A DNA stretch of 64,000 nt from contig CM019067.1 in assembly GCA_009667805.1 (NCBI GenBank), forward strand, positions 67,750,637 to 67,814,636, written 5' to 3'. A program made the position numbers and the translations under genes. The notes under the pieces are model-generated. The model did no database searches. It worked only from the letters and a program-made list of their open reading frames with translations, and was not told the DNA's origin. Of the stretch, positions 48,857-60,237 are shown piece by piece. This DNA is from Leptobrachium leishanense (Eukaryota; Chordata; Amphibia; Anura; Megophryidae). Positions within the stretch are counted from its first letter, which is position 1; every line of letters starts with the position of its first letter.

Positions 48857-50932
48857 TTTTTTTTTTTTTATATTTAAGTTTTTTATTTTGAAACAGAGTC
48901 ATCATAACAATCATAAAGAAAATGGCCTCGCAGGGCCGTACTTTGTCATCTTGGAATAGTATAGAGAGACTTCAAAGTTATGAATAAAGTAAATAAGAGA
49001 AAAATTCACAGAGATCATCTTAAAGCTGCTCGAAAATAGAAGAAAAAGATAAGCAGCGAGTACCCAGCAATAGGTAGAGATGAAAAATCCGCAAAAAGTA
49101 AAACAAAAATGAGAGAGGGTTATTACAAAAGACCTCAAAAATACTTCAGATAATAAAACCAGAAAGTCTCATATGTCCCCAGCCGGGGAATGTCATCGGG
49201 AAAAAAAAAAAAAGTGTCTCGAAAAGGTAGCATTGACATCGCAGGTGGGAAAAAGCCGAATCAAACACCATATGCGCACAGTAGTGGATAAAAGGGGCCA
49301 GGATAACAACAACAGAGCTAACAGAAATAAAGCGGTAAAGGAGCAAAACAACCAAAGTAGTCTCTGCAAATGACCCAGACAAGGGGGGTGTGCTCTTTCA
49401 ATAGGTAGTTTCTCAAAAAAGGCCTCAAAGGGTACCCAAAAAATTTCTAACAACTAGGGGGAAAAAACATGTCAGTTAAAGGGCGCAAAAAATAACAAGA
49501 AATACAGGAATAAGGACCGCACATAGAGGGGGGGGGGGGGGAGTCCGTTCAGCCCGGATCAGATGCTCCAGAACGGTCACCAGGACATAGCTCGGTAGCG
49601 GGTGCCAGACCCAGTGAGCGCAGTAAGCGCCACACCTCTTCGGGAGAGGTTACTGTGTGAGTCAAGTTTTCATGAGAGATGGTCATGGAACCTGCCACCC
49701 CCCATCGGTAACGGATCCCACCAACGCGCATATAAGAGGCCACCTCCCGAAAGCGTCTCCGGGCCAGTAATGTCACAAAGGGCAAGTCATTAAAAAGTTG
49801 TAGGGTGAGGTTTTCAAAAATCAAGGTCACCCGGGCAGGAGGGGAGGACATGAGGCGCCGCTTGCCAGCCTCTGTGCCAGCAACGGCCAAAACATCGCGA
49901 GGGGCATCCACAGGGGCCGTAGCGGCCTTCCTAAGACGGGTGACAGAACAAAAAATGGGGGAGGCCTCGGGAGGGGAGCCCAGTACATGAAGCGCAAGTC
50001 TGTTCACGTAGGCCAGCAGAGCATCCGGAGAGACCGTTTCCTGTACTCCACGGATCCGAACATTACGCCGACGGTGGCGCGCTTCAGCAGCCTCCACTGC
50101 GCCAGTGAGTAAGTCCACCTGAGTTTGCAGAGTGTCCACCCGAGGACCGAGAAGGGCCTGTGCCAACGCAGTATCTTCCGCCCGCGACTCGACCGCCTCC
50201 AGGCGAGTCTGAACCGCCGACACCTCGGCCCGCATTGCGGAAAAATCGGCGCGCCAAATTGCCCTCATTTCTCCCAACATGTCCTCCATCATGCGGCGAA
50301 TGTCACCTTTTGTAGAGGGGAGAAGGCTGTCCTCACCATCCCGCCCAGGTCGGGTCCGCCGAGCAACCGAAAACCCATGCGCAGCTAGCCTCCCCTCCAG
50401 AGCAGGGCCAGCCGTCTTCTTCCCCGACTGTCTCGTTGTCCTAGAGGACCCCAGGGAGGCAGATTCGTCTTCCGACCAGGAGAGGCCGTCCTCCTCCGAG
50501 GAACCTATCGCTGGGGCTGGGAACTCCAGGGGGTCGCCCTGGCGGCGTCGCCGGTCTGTGCCCAGGGATTCCCTTATGTCCTGCTGCCTGGACCCCTCCG
50601 GCAGGCCAAGCCTCTTCCCCGACTTCTTCCCCATCGCCAGTCTGGCAGCAAAACAGCACGTGCAGCCGGGAGCAGGCGTAGACGCCGGATGTCAGGCTCC
50701 AAGATGGCTGCTGCGTGAAGGCCGCAATGGTAGGCCGCAGGCACGAAACCTCACTCACAGGTGCCGGAGAAACTGTAGAATCCGCCGGGTGTAGATGGGT
50801 AGTGCTAGAGAAATGTCTCCCAACTGCCAGGGTAAAGTCACTGAGGGTAAATTACAAAAATCCACAGATTCAGCCGAAGCAGACAGAGAGTACTCCAAAG
50901 TGCAACTTCACCCACCGGCAGTCATTTTAAAT
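48857..50932 (-). mobile_element. ORF1-only L1/Tx1-like retroposon (half-LINE type)
   Basis: A 16-bp duplication, CACCAGATGAACTTTT, flanks the element exactly (48841-48856 and 50933-50948). The minus-strand 3' end is a poly(A) tail (T run from 48857). Between them lie a ~300-bp 5' region, one intact ORF (49549-50634) and a ~690-bp 3' region. No RT or endonuclease sequence exists in the element. Long duplications plus poly(A) indicate target-primed insertion by an L1-type machinery supplied in trans. The intact ORF and perfect duplication indicate a young insertion. It sits about 400 bp upstream of the CHMP4C start codon in the same orientation. Confidence 0.85.
49549..50634 (-). CDS. L1/Tx1-type ORF1 protein (nucleic-acid-binding, coiled coil)
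   Basis: 361 codons, intact. L1 ORF1p is a trimeric RNA-binding chaperone that packages the retrotransposon RNA. The N-terminus is basic and Ser/Glu-rich and of low complexity (residues 1-100). A coiled coil follows at about 105-190 (MRRMMEDMLGEMRAIW-like heptads, VDTLQTQVDLLTGAVEAAEA). Then comes RRRNVRIRGVQE, the start of the RRM-like domain, the ARVTLIFENLT region, and RRRFREVASYMRVGGIRYRW, which matches the C-terminal-domain pattern of L1 ORF1p. EEVWRLLRSLGL is near the end. The start is the first ATG of the frame and lies after the 5' region. Family assignment is by motif order; I am confident of ORF1 character and less so of the clade. Confidence 0.8.
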   Translation of the reverse strand: MGKKSGKRLGLPEGSRQQDIRESLGTDRRRRQGDPLEFPAPAIGSSEEDGLSWSEDESASLGSSRTTRQSGKKTAGPALEGRLAAHGFSVARRTRPGRDGEDSLLPSTKGDIRRMMEDMLGEMRAIWRADFSAMRAEVSAVQTRLEAVESRAEDTALAQALLGPRVDTLQTQVDLLTGAVEAAEARHRRRNVRIRGVQETVSPDALLAYVNRLALHVLGSPPEASPIFCSVTRLRKAATAPVDAPRDVLAVAGTEAGKRRLMSSPPARVTLIFENLTLQLFNDLPFVTLLARRRFREVASYMRVGGIRYRWGVAGSMTISHENLTHTVTSPEEVWRLLRSLGLAPATELCPGDRSGASDPG

Positions 50933-51039
50933 CACCAGATGAACTTTTATACTGTTCTTTATATTTTCTGTTTACTGCTGAAAACCCACTTATAATCCTC
51001 CTTTAACCTAAAATGCTCATTTTAATACGATCTCAGTTT

Positions 51040-51200
51040 CTGTACTTTTATTCTCCATTAGATTGTAAGCTCCTCCGAGCAGGGCCCTCTACATCTCGTT
51101 TCTCTTCCTATGTTTTTTTTAATTTTGTCCCATTCCCTTTGGTTATTGTAAAGCTCTGTGGAAACTGTTGGCGCTATATAAACGATGATAATAATAATAA
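51040..51200. repeat. Dispersed repeat, inverse copy of the GCGCCAACATATTCC family
   Basis: GATTGTAAGCTCCTCCGAGC, GGGCCCTCTACATCTCG, then TTGTAAAGCTCTGTGGAAAC..TTGGCGCTATATAA and (AATAAT)n. The order is the inverse of 15738-15900. Confidence 0.6.
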
Positions 51201-51309
51201 TAATATTCTTTTAATTTTCCTAAGAATATATTGAAAGTAAATTATTAGTAAATGTTGCTTCTCTACGATGTATAAACTATTTCATAAATAGAAAATAACA
51301 AGAATACTA

Positions 51310-51540
51310 TACAGGTTGAGTGTTTCTAATCTGAAATGACTGGGATTGGAAGTGCTTCGTACATTTCGATTTTTTTTTTTTTAAATTTTATAATATTTAC
51401 ACATAATAATGTGAAATCTTGGATGGGACTCAAGTCTAACCACCATAAATCATTACGGTTTCAAATACACCCTATACACATATCCTGAAGGTGATTTTAT
51501 ACTATATTTTTAATAATTTGGTTCCTGGTGACATACTGGG
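51310..51540. mobile_element. Decayed DNA-transposon fragment (TACAGGTTGAG end)
   Basis: TACAGGTTGAGTGTTTCTAA followed by TGACTGGGATTGGAAGTG resembles the end of a widespread vertebrate TA-inserting MITE family. The other end is not evident. Confidence 0.4.
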
Positions 51541-52220
51541 CCCTATTCCACAGTGAGACAATAGCGTTCGGGTGAGTACGCGTTAATGTCATGATAAGTG
51601 ACTTGCCCAGGATAAGTGACCCATGCCACCCAGATTACCTTCCTAACGTTAAACCTCCTAAAAATCTGTTAGTGCATCAGTGATTGCGCTATTTTACGTG
51701 AGCGTACTGTACTTTGCGCATCCTATACTTAACATGGGGAGTGCAATCAGTAATTAGTGTTAGGATAAGTAAGGTATTACAAAGTCCTAGCACTAATTAC
51801 CGGACCGATGGGCTAAACAGATTTTTACCATCATCTAGAAGCTGGTGCTAAATGATTCTGCTTTTGCAGAAATAATTAGCACCAGCTAACCCCCCCCCCC
51901 AATAAATCCGATACTCACCTCTCATCCTGTGGGCGAGAACAGTGGTCTGATCTGCTGCTTCTTGTCACTGGTAGCAGAGTGAGACTGGGGACAAATAGTC
52001 CCGTCTCCCTCCACGATCACGACGTGATCTCGCCAGAGCAAGATTGTGTAGGGCCCGCAACCCGGCAGCGCAACCATTCATGGAGTCCTATGGACTCCAG
52101 GAGGTGATAATCGCGATGTACCGGAAGCATTACCGCAAATAACCCCGCGGGAACCTCATGGTTCCGGGCCTATGTGCTGAAGTAGCGCCTGCCCCAGAAT
52201 TTCATGTAGAAATTGGGACG
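51541..52220. repeat. Possible decayed repeat, GTTAGTGCATC motif
   Basis: AATCTGTTAGTGCATCAGTG near 51665 resembles AACCCATTAGTGCATCGGGG near 36220, each preceded by sequence rich in GTTA/TAAC. No termini can be defined and no coding sequence is supported. Confidence 0.35.
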
Positions 52221-55200
52221 CTACAGGGAAACCTGCAGGTTCTGCAGTAGAGGGCAGAATACACTGAAAGCTGTGGGACATATCATTATATCCTTCCTCA
52301 CCCAAATCTCACCCATGGGAGTTGGGGAGTGGGGGTAATAGATATGAGGGTAGCCAGGACATGCCCAAACCTCAGACGCCACCCGTGCACATAAGTTGGG
52401 GGCTATTCCCCAGCCCGGACCCGCATCCATGGCCAATGAGGAGGGGGACTATTCAAGTTCTGGGAGTGGATTTTCCATGATCTATCCCTAAAGTCTGACA
52501 CCCATGCACAAGTGGTCCCTATCCATTCACATCCCTAATAAAAGAAACAGCATATCCCCTCACCCTTATCATAGGGAGCTCAATAAGTTATATAATACCT
52601 GTAAGAAATGATATGTACCATCCCATATATCTATATTTTTAAATTCCTTTATTTAGCCCAAAAAAGCCAAACAAGAATAAAAACTAACTGACGTGCCTTT
52701 TGAAAATAAAAAAAGAACTGAGAACCATGACCACACACACATGCACACGGTTGTTTTCATTGCCATCTTATTTGTGTTTTGGTTTATAAATCGGCTCCGA
52801 GCTTTTTGCAAAGAAGATGGCTACACTCCAAGAGCTCTGATAATTCTGCAGACTCCCTTTGTTCTCATTCTTCAGTGCAGGAATATTTTGCTCACATTGT
52901 CGAACGGGAGTCTGAATTTCAGATTATGCACAGACAACCTTCAGACTGATTATCCCGCACCGCTAATTTGCAGGGATATTCAAATGAGGTTTCAATTCTA
53001 TTTGTCTTCTCACAATTTGATTTTATACTTCTTGGTTTCTTTTTATCCTCCTGTTCCCATTGAGTTTCTTATCAGGCTCTTGACAGCACTTGGGAATTTT
53101 ACACTATGTGCAACTAATCCCCTGAAACTCATATACTGTCAATCCCCTCCAGGATGTTATTCATTTGAGTACTGATGGTTTAAAATAAAAGAGCATTGTT
53201 TGCAGCAAAGCTAAATGCACTGTGTGAATTAAAAATAGAAAACTGACACCTGGAATTATGATGTTAATTAAAAATGCGTCGTTAGGCTGAAATATTAAAC
53301 CACGTGCACTGCATTTGGAAGAGGGCTTCATTGGTCCTGTTACTGCAAAACTATATTGGCAGGAAAAATATAAAATACAGAACTAGACTCTGTGTTCAGA
53401 AGAATTATTTGCAAAAGGCACAATAATTACGTCTATGCCTTATTTAACCCCTGCACTACAAGTGATTTTCCAAAAAAACATTGTCAGAAACCAGTTTTTT
53501 ATTTGTAAAATCATTTTTTAATTAATTATACCGTAAGAAATATGTGGGCATATTCCCATTGTATTTCTTACTGTAAATAACCTATTTGGCCAGTAGATGG
53601 TGCCATCTACTGCCAAATTTAGTTACAGCCATTACAGCTGCAGCTCGTGTTCCCTGCATCGGCTGCTGAATGTCTGAGGTCAGGGCAATCATCAGCCTAT
53701 TTTACACAGTTTTAGCTCTTTGGGCATTATGCCCACAGGGCTAAAACTTTGGGGGCACCTTCTGCAGATCGAGATATCTCGATATACTGGATGGTGCCTT
53801 TGAAGCCTGAGCTATCTCGATCTCGGTGGTGAATGGAATAAAGGGGTACTCTATTGAAAACTGCAGCTGTATCCTGACCCATCAGCCATTCAGGACCCTC
53901 TGTGGAGGGGAAACGACATGCAGGTCACTGTTCACTGCTTTTAGAACTAGGACCAGAGCTGAAGGAATTCTTCATTACATTAATTATGGTCAACACTGGA
54001 AAGGTGCCTTAAGACAAGTAAAATATGAACTACCAATTGGATCTTTGATCATTATTGCATACCTAAAGTGGGATTATCACGAGAGGATGAAATGGTGGAG
54101 AGATATGATGGAATAGCAAATTTTCATGTAAACAAAATAATATGACTTGGAGAAAGTTTCATGTTCCTTGCTGTGATGCAACCCTTGGAGTAACGTAGGA
54201 GTGCAGGAGGACCCTTTCTGAGTGTCAGGGAGGTAAATCAAAATTTGCTTGAAAAGACGCTGTGTGAAGAGGAGTTTCCTCGGCCACATGCACAACAGCA
54301 GACAGCCGGGATTTTGAATTCCCAGCTGTTGGTGACCAACTCTGTGCACGTACAACTCCAATTCATCGTTCTGTGAATGTTCTATGGAACTTGCATACAA
54401 AAAGTACGCAAGTTCCGAGCGATGTACAATTTGTGTAGAAAAGCGGCATTTCAGAAGCTGCTGGGAACAAACAGTGTGTGCCGAGGGAGAAAAGGTGAGT
54501 ATTTTCACCTAAATTAAAATAAATAAACACAAAGTAATTGACAGATGTGTCAGCAGCATCTACCCGATTAATTCAGGGCAAAAAAAGAGGGGGAGATCTT
54601 CATTAGATTGTCTCTTTAAGTTCGATTAAATCTCTAAATATGTCAGTGCATAAAATTTTTCAGTTTGAGGTCTGCACACTCCCATCACACTCGCCCGGAT
54701 TCACTCCAACCTCACTCATTAGTCTCACCATGTGATGTTTATTGAATTATGTGAAGTCTTGCATTTGTGCCCCATTTAGCTCTCCACACCTACTTCAGTG
54801 GATAATGTGCCCCTTCTGCCTAACAAATGAGCGTGACACGCCTGCTTTAGAGATTAATTTATGGCATACGGGCATCTCATTCCATACAACCAACTGGAAA
54901 TGTTCAGTTAATTGTATCTATAGGAAACTGCATACAGAACGCTGCATGGAAGAATTAGTGTGGAATTATCTTGTAACATGAGTGACCGCATTGATTTAAT
55001 AACAGTGTCTGCCCGTCCCTGGAATATAAATGATTAATTGAACAACGCGAGATGTGTCACTGACTGTCATAACACAAAGTGCTGTGTAGGCTTATGCTGA
55101 ACATTACATAACGCAAATACTTTTTTTCTAAATCATTCTAAAGTTTCTTAAAAGGTTTAATCAAATTTGCTGGATCCAGACAGTTCTGTATTTCATCAGA

Positions 55201-55290
55201 GAGCAAAACTTTATTTTCATGGACAGAGATTTCTTATCAACCCAAGTGAGGCGTCCTAGAAACCATTGGATCTCAAAATATACATATATT
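52221..55290. other. Intergenic DNA without supported genes
   Basis: Scattered short ORFs (for example 52693-53175 plus, 54077-54508 minus) have no recognisable domain and typical non-coding composition. A small palindrome at 53765-53785 (TCGAGATATCTCGA) is the only structure I noted. Confidence 0.5.
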
Positions 55291-55297
55291 TATTTAT

Positions 55298-57430
55298 TTG
55301 CAAAGTATTTTACCAGGAAGGATACCAACCCTAAAAGATTCTTTTTACATAAATTCAAATAATCCAAAGAGTGAAGGTGTAAGTTCACTGAAATCGGAGT
55401 CAGGGGTGCTACTAATTGAAGATCAGGATAAGGCAGAAATTTTGAACGATTATTTTTCTTCAGTATTTATCAAAGAGGAACCTATAACAGGAGACATGAC
55501 ATTCATTGATAAAAACGACATATAAAATGAATATGTAAACCTCTGGTTTTACTCTTTCCTTTCAGGAATCGTATCCATTGTACAGCGTTATGGAACTTAT
55601 TAGCGCTTTATAAAAACTTGTAACTGTATCTGTACCAGACGATTGGAGAATGCTGATGTGGTCCATATATTCAAAATGTCTACCTGTCAGGTTTAATACC
55701 TTGCAGGTACTTGCCTTTCAGGTTATGAGCCCAATATGCAGGTCTTGGGGATGCACACAGTTCGTGGGAGAGGAGAATCACACAGGAGGGCTGTGGGACA
55801 GGACACAATGAGACTCACAGGTTGGCTGAGGGTGATGGGGAAAGCAGTCCTTGTGTCCAGGTATGAAGATAGGTCGTTGCTCCTGGGAGAGCAACGTGGG
55901 ATTAGGGAGGATGGATGGGTCGTTGCTCCTGGGAGAGCACGGTGGGATAATAGGGGGGAAATACAATGAGTTGATAAGGAAAGCAGGTTTCTGGAGCTTG
56001 GTCTTTGCAGGTCTTGTTCATAAGAACAGCAGACAACAATGAAGCATTGGGCAGAGGGTGTGTGGAGCCTTTATTGATTAGGCAGAGGGGTGTGTCATGT
56101 GACCTGTGGTGTGTGTGTGGTTTTAACTGTTTATACACTGGTGCTGAAAGAAGGGCAGCACCTTTCATGCAGCTGCCACTTGCATGGAATGACACAGGAA
56201 CGGACAGGTACGGTCCTGACACTACCTGGGAATTATAGACCTGTGAGTTTAACATCTGTGGCTGGGAAATTTTTTGGAGGGTTACTAAGATATAATATTC
56301 AGGAATTCATTAGGAGGTATAATGTCACTAGCAGGAATCAGTATGGTTTTATGAAACACAGATCATGTCAGACTAAACTAAATGCATTCTATGAAGAAGT
56401 GTCAGTATAGATCAGGGGGTCGCAGTGGATGTGATTTCCTTGGATTTTGACAAAGCTTTCGACACAGTTCCACACAAGAGGTTACTATTTAAATTAAGAA
56501 AAATTGGTCTAGATGAAAATTCTTGTTCTTGGACAGAAAACTGGCTAAAAGATAGGGTACAGAGAGTGGTCATAAATGGTACGTTTTCAGAATAGACATC
56601 ACTGGTAAGTGGCGTCCCTCAGGGGTCTGTTAAAGGACCAATTCTATTAAATTTATTTGAGATAGGCATTGAAAGTCATGTATCAGTGTTTGCAGATGAC
56701 ACAAAACTAGGAAAAGTAATACAATGTGAACAGGATGTTATTTCGCTGCAGAGGGATTTAGATAGATGAAATTTAATGTAGATAAATGCAAAGTTATGCA
56801 CTTTGGAGTGAAGAACACACAAGTAATTTATACCCTAAATGGTATGGAGTTAGGGAAATCCAAGCAGGAGAAGGATTTGGGAATAATCATAGACTTCAAA
56901 CTAAGTAACAATGTGCAATGTCAAACAGCAACCGCCAAGGCAAGCAAAGTATTGGCATGCATTAAAAGGGGAATTCACGCACGGGATGAAAACATCATTT
57001 TGCATCTTTATAAATCAATGGTCAGGCCGCACCTTGAATATGCAGTGCAATTTTGGGCACCTGTCTTAAGAAAGGATATTAAAGTGCTAGAAAAAGTGCA
57101 GAGACAGGCGACTAAAGGTTATTTTACAGCGAGAACAATAAAGCTGTGGAATTCTCTGCCTGTTGAGGTGGTTGGATCAGAGACTGTACAGACTTTTAAA
57201 CAACAACTGGATGACTTTATACAAAAACAGAATATTAAGGGTTATAATATATAATATGTGGGTAAAAGCTTCTTGATCCAAGGAGAAACCTGACTGCCAT
57301 TCTGGAGTCAAGAAGGAATAGTTTCCCAGTATGTTGCATATTGGTGAGCACTTGGGTTTTTTCCACTTCTTTTGGATCAACAACAGTAGGTAATGTGTGA
57401 AAGGCTGAATTCAATGGACACATGTCTTTT
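55298..57430 (+). mobile_element. CR1-type LINE, second family, decayed and interrupted by a solo LTR
   Basis: Plus-strand fragments of a CR1/L2-type RT: SGVLLIEDQDKAEILNDYFS (about 55402-55470), VPDDWRM (near 55636), then after a solo LTR GNYRPVSLTSVAGKF (56228), SRNQYGFMKHRSCQTKLN (near 56340), SLDFDKAFDTVPHKRLL across stops (near 56440), SGVPQGSV (near 56610), FADDTKLG (near 56690) and KFNVDKCKVMHFG to SLPVEVVGSETVQTFKQ (56766-57254). The 3' end has GGACACATGTCTTTTTTTGC. It is distinct in sequence from the LINE at 42022-44393. Stops, frame changes and deletions are numerous. Confidence 0.85.
55685..56221. repeat. Solo LTR with perfect 5-bp duplication, inside the LINE
   Basis: TGTCAGGTTTAATACC ... 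GGTACGGTCCTGACA, flanked by CTACC on both sides (55680-55684, 56222-56226). TG...CA ends with a 5-bp duplication mark an LTR left after recombination between two LTRs. Removing it and one CTACC rejoins the LINE. It shares the outer TGTCAGG/CCTGACA with the gag-only element LTRs but little else. Confidence 0.85.
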
Positions 57431-57547
57431 TTTGCCCTATGTATCCAAGTAACAGCAGGGGAAGCATCCTATGCATAATATGAAGTCTGTGTAAATTTGT
57501 CTTTTATGTAGATCACTTAAATATCATAATCTTAACAATTATTCTAT

Positions 57548-57588
57548 ATATATATATATATTATACACACACACATATAGTATCCTTG
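57548..57588. repeat. (TA)n / (CA)n microsatellite
   Basis: Short TATATATA and ACACACAC runs. Confidence 0.8.
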
Positions 57589-57831
57589 GCAAAGAAGCCA
57601 ATTAAGTAAACAGTAGATAACACTATGATCATGGAGTAACATTGTCTCATTTCACTGTGTATAAGTTGTATATGACTGAAATGACAAAGTTGATTCTGAA
57701 TTATTTTTAATAATTGCAATCGTTTCCCCAATCAGAAAGCTGCAAAACGCTATGTTTGATGGCTCTCCTGCTCTTACATATTAGAATTTTGTTGCTAAGG
57801 ACCACTATATTAATTAAAGTTTATTACAGTT

Positions 57832-57995
57832 AGAAGTATTTATAAAGAGACAACAAGTTCTGTAGCGTTGTACAATGGGTGAGCCATAACAACAAATATA
57901 CATACAAGTTAGACACACAGAACAGTAGGAGAGAGGACCCTGCTCGAGAATTTACAATCTGAGAGGATTGTGAGTTTTAGAGGTAGGATGTTATG
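57832..57995. repeat. Dispersed repeat fragment, GCGCCAGCATATTCC family
   Basis: TATTTATAAAGAGACAACAA, TCTGTAGCGTTGTACAATGG and AGAATTTACAATCTGAGAGG follow the order of 15738-15895. Confidence 0.55.
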
Positions 57996-58464
57996 TCACA
58001 CATTGGAAAATTGTTACCCATCTACACATTCAGGCCATTTCCCAAAATAACTCCTTCCTGCACCTTGACAAACATGCACTTTGACCTCTCTAGACAGAGA
58101 TAAAGGGAAAAAATAACTAGCTGGCACATATATTTATTGCACAGACCATGTGTTGCCCAATCACAGGGCGTGTTATGAATTCTAATAGAGAAGACTAACA
58201 ATAAAGGTTACTTTGTTACTAATTATAACAATAGCAGTGATGGCAAACCTCGCCATGTCTCACTGGATTCAAAGTTTCAAACTTTGTACCTCAGCGTGCT
58301 GCTCGGTGTTTATATTATAAGGGATTCTTCTGATTTCTTATTTGTAGCATATGAATTTCACACACTGCAGGATTAAAATGTTCATATACGCATCTAGAAT
58401 AACATGGAGGACCTGGCGACCTTTCTCCAAACACCAAGGGCCCTATTCCAAAGATGGTGTTAAC
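57996..58464. other. Intergenic, nothing recognised
   Basis: No supported gene or repeat ends. Confidence 0.5.
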
Positions 58465-58467
58465 TGA

Positions 58468-58892
58468 GGCTAGGGTCAGACTAACGCATTTTTCACGTTG
58501 TCCGTGAAAATGTGCGTTCGAAGAATGGACGTATTTTTTCACGGAATACGCAATAGCGGTCATACTATGCGCAGTTTCATCCGTGATTTTGTACGGATCA
58601 TCAATAAAACACTTCTTGCATCTGGACGTTATGTTGGCCGGACATTAGCAGCGTCTGATGTCTCCAATTCACGCACACACACCGCTAGCGGACGCAGCGC
58701 ACTCTGTACGTCAGTACTAGTGGTTTAACGTTCTCGAAAAAATGCGTTCATTTTCCACTTGCGTTGCGCAGCCGGACTTTTGTGCGACCGTACTTCGTAT
58801 ATTGGCCGTCATTGCCCGGCATCTGCTGCTAGCACGGCCGTGATTAAGTGCGCCAGAACGCGCGTTCGCACTGCCTCAGTCTGACCCTAGCC
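58468..58892. mobile_element. Harbinger-like MITE (copy C, uninterrupted)
   Basis: GGCTAGGGTCAGACTAACGC ... CTCAGTCTGACCCTAGCC. The right flank is TTA (58893-58895); the left flank reads TGA (58465-58467), probably a mutated TTA. In inverse orientation it is the near-identical pre-insertion version of the MITE split by the provirus. Confidence 0.82.
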
Positions 58893-59234
58893 TTAACCAG
58901 AGCGGTTGTAAACGTAAAGGGACACTACCATAAAAAAATGAAATGTTCTTATAATGTTTATTTTATGTCTCTGATATCTTACATGTACTTTGCTTTATTC
59001 TTGTATCCCCCCCCCCCACCACCACAGTATCTTTACCTCAATTGTTCCTCACTTTGTGGTTTTGGGATATAATGGAATCTATGGGTCAGGCAGCCGACTC
59101 ACATCATTGAATTCAAATGTGGGATGTATTCAAAGGACATTGCCAGGGGGTAGATTAGATGTCTTTTAAGACCCCTGTCATATCTCATTCAGCTGCCAGC
59201 TCTTATCTCATGCGACCTAGAGAAAAATAGCCTT

Positions 59235-59742
59235 ATACTGGCCGTCCACTGGACACCTGACTACGGACGTCATCGGCTGATCAGGGTCGTCCACTGGAAG
59301 CGTCTGTGGATGATGACACAGATTGACCAAAGGACAGGCTGAATTCAGCACCAGGGACAGCAACGCCGAATGCAGCCAGCTCACACAGAGAAGTTTTCCT
59401 ATACAATGCATCTTTTCACGTTTCCCGGAAGCACGGTGGTTTTATTATACAATGCATCTTTTTCACATTTCCTTGAAGCACAGCAGTGTTACTATACAAT
59501 GCATCTTTTTCATGTAAACTTTAACCAGATCGTCCAGGCATCGTCCGATAACTCCCAATGGAATGGGTAAGATCGCTAGTCTGTTGTAGTAGCAAAAAAG
59601 CATCTGAAATCGTCCGACGTAGGTCAGATGCAGTGGAAGAGGGCTGCTTCACTGCATGTTGTAGGATCGGTCAGATAACTTCAGACGATATCGGATGACT
59701 GCACCATTACACAAATACGGTGCTGGTGGCCAGTCTTATCTA
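59235..59742. mobile_element. Possible MITE with TACTGGCC ends
   Basis: TTATACTGGCCGTCCACTGG at the left and GGTGGCCAGTCTTATC at the right are partly inverse. It is rich in CCGTC/GATCGT motifs. It contains three ~52-bp tandem units around TATACAATGCATCTTTT (about 59395-59520). Target duplication not clear. Confidence 0.45.
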
Positions 59743-60234
59743 AACATTGCATCCTCCACATCATTAACTGGTAAATATTGTAGATTAACTGCTTGGCTGT
59801 GTGGACAACGCACTGAGCTCGTCCTTTACTTTCCCACTTGATTGCGGAGAACGTGCTCAGCGCGTCGTCACAGCCCCGCGGCTCAGCACCGATCTGATGC
59901 CGACTGTGGTGTTGACCCTGCATCCGGGACCTCCTTCCACCCACTGACGTCACCATGCATGGGAGCGATGACGTCAGAAAGGGACCCCCCTCCCCAATGA
60001 TAGAGATGTCCAAATGACCCCTGTATCTCCATCTCCTGAATGGTAATACATACAGGGACATGGAAGGTATCATTGGAAAGGTCAGGTTATATGTATTTTT
60101 TTTCCTAATGCAGCACTATTGTTCACTTTTCAATTATAACATGAACAATGATGCTACACTAATTCACCTTATTTCCCACGATGGGACCAAATGTGGAGGT
60201 GATGGGGCAAATCGTTATTACACATTGGTCCATC
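59743..60234. other. Intergenic, nothing recognised
   Basis: No supported gene. Weak palindromes such as CACTGACGTCACCATGCATG ... GATGACGTCAGAAAG near 59942-59980. Confidence 0.45.
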
Positions 60235-60237
60235 TAA

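Noticed and set aside
49602..50794. Plus-strand ORFs of 60-171 codons opposite the ORF1 gene
   Set aside because: Shadows of the GC-rich minus-strand ORF1 reading frame.
52693..53175. 160-codon plus-strand ORF
   Set aside because: No recognised domain, AT-driven hydrophobic composition, no neighbouring exon signals. Probably chance.
54077..54508. 143-codon minus-strand ORF
   Set aside because: No motif, no splice context and no conservation evidence available.
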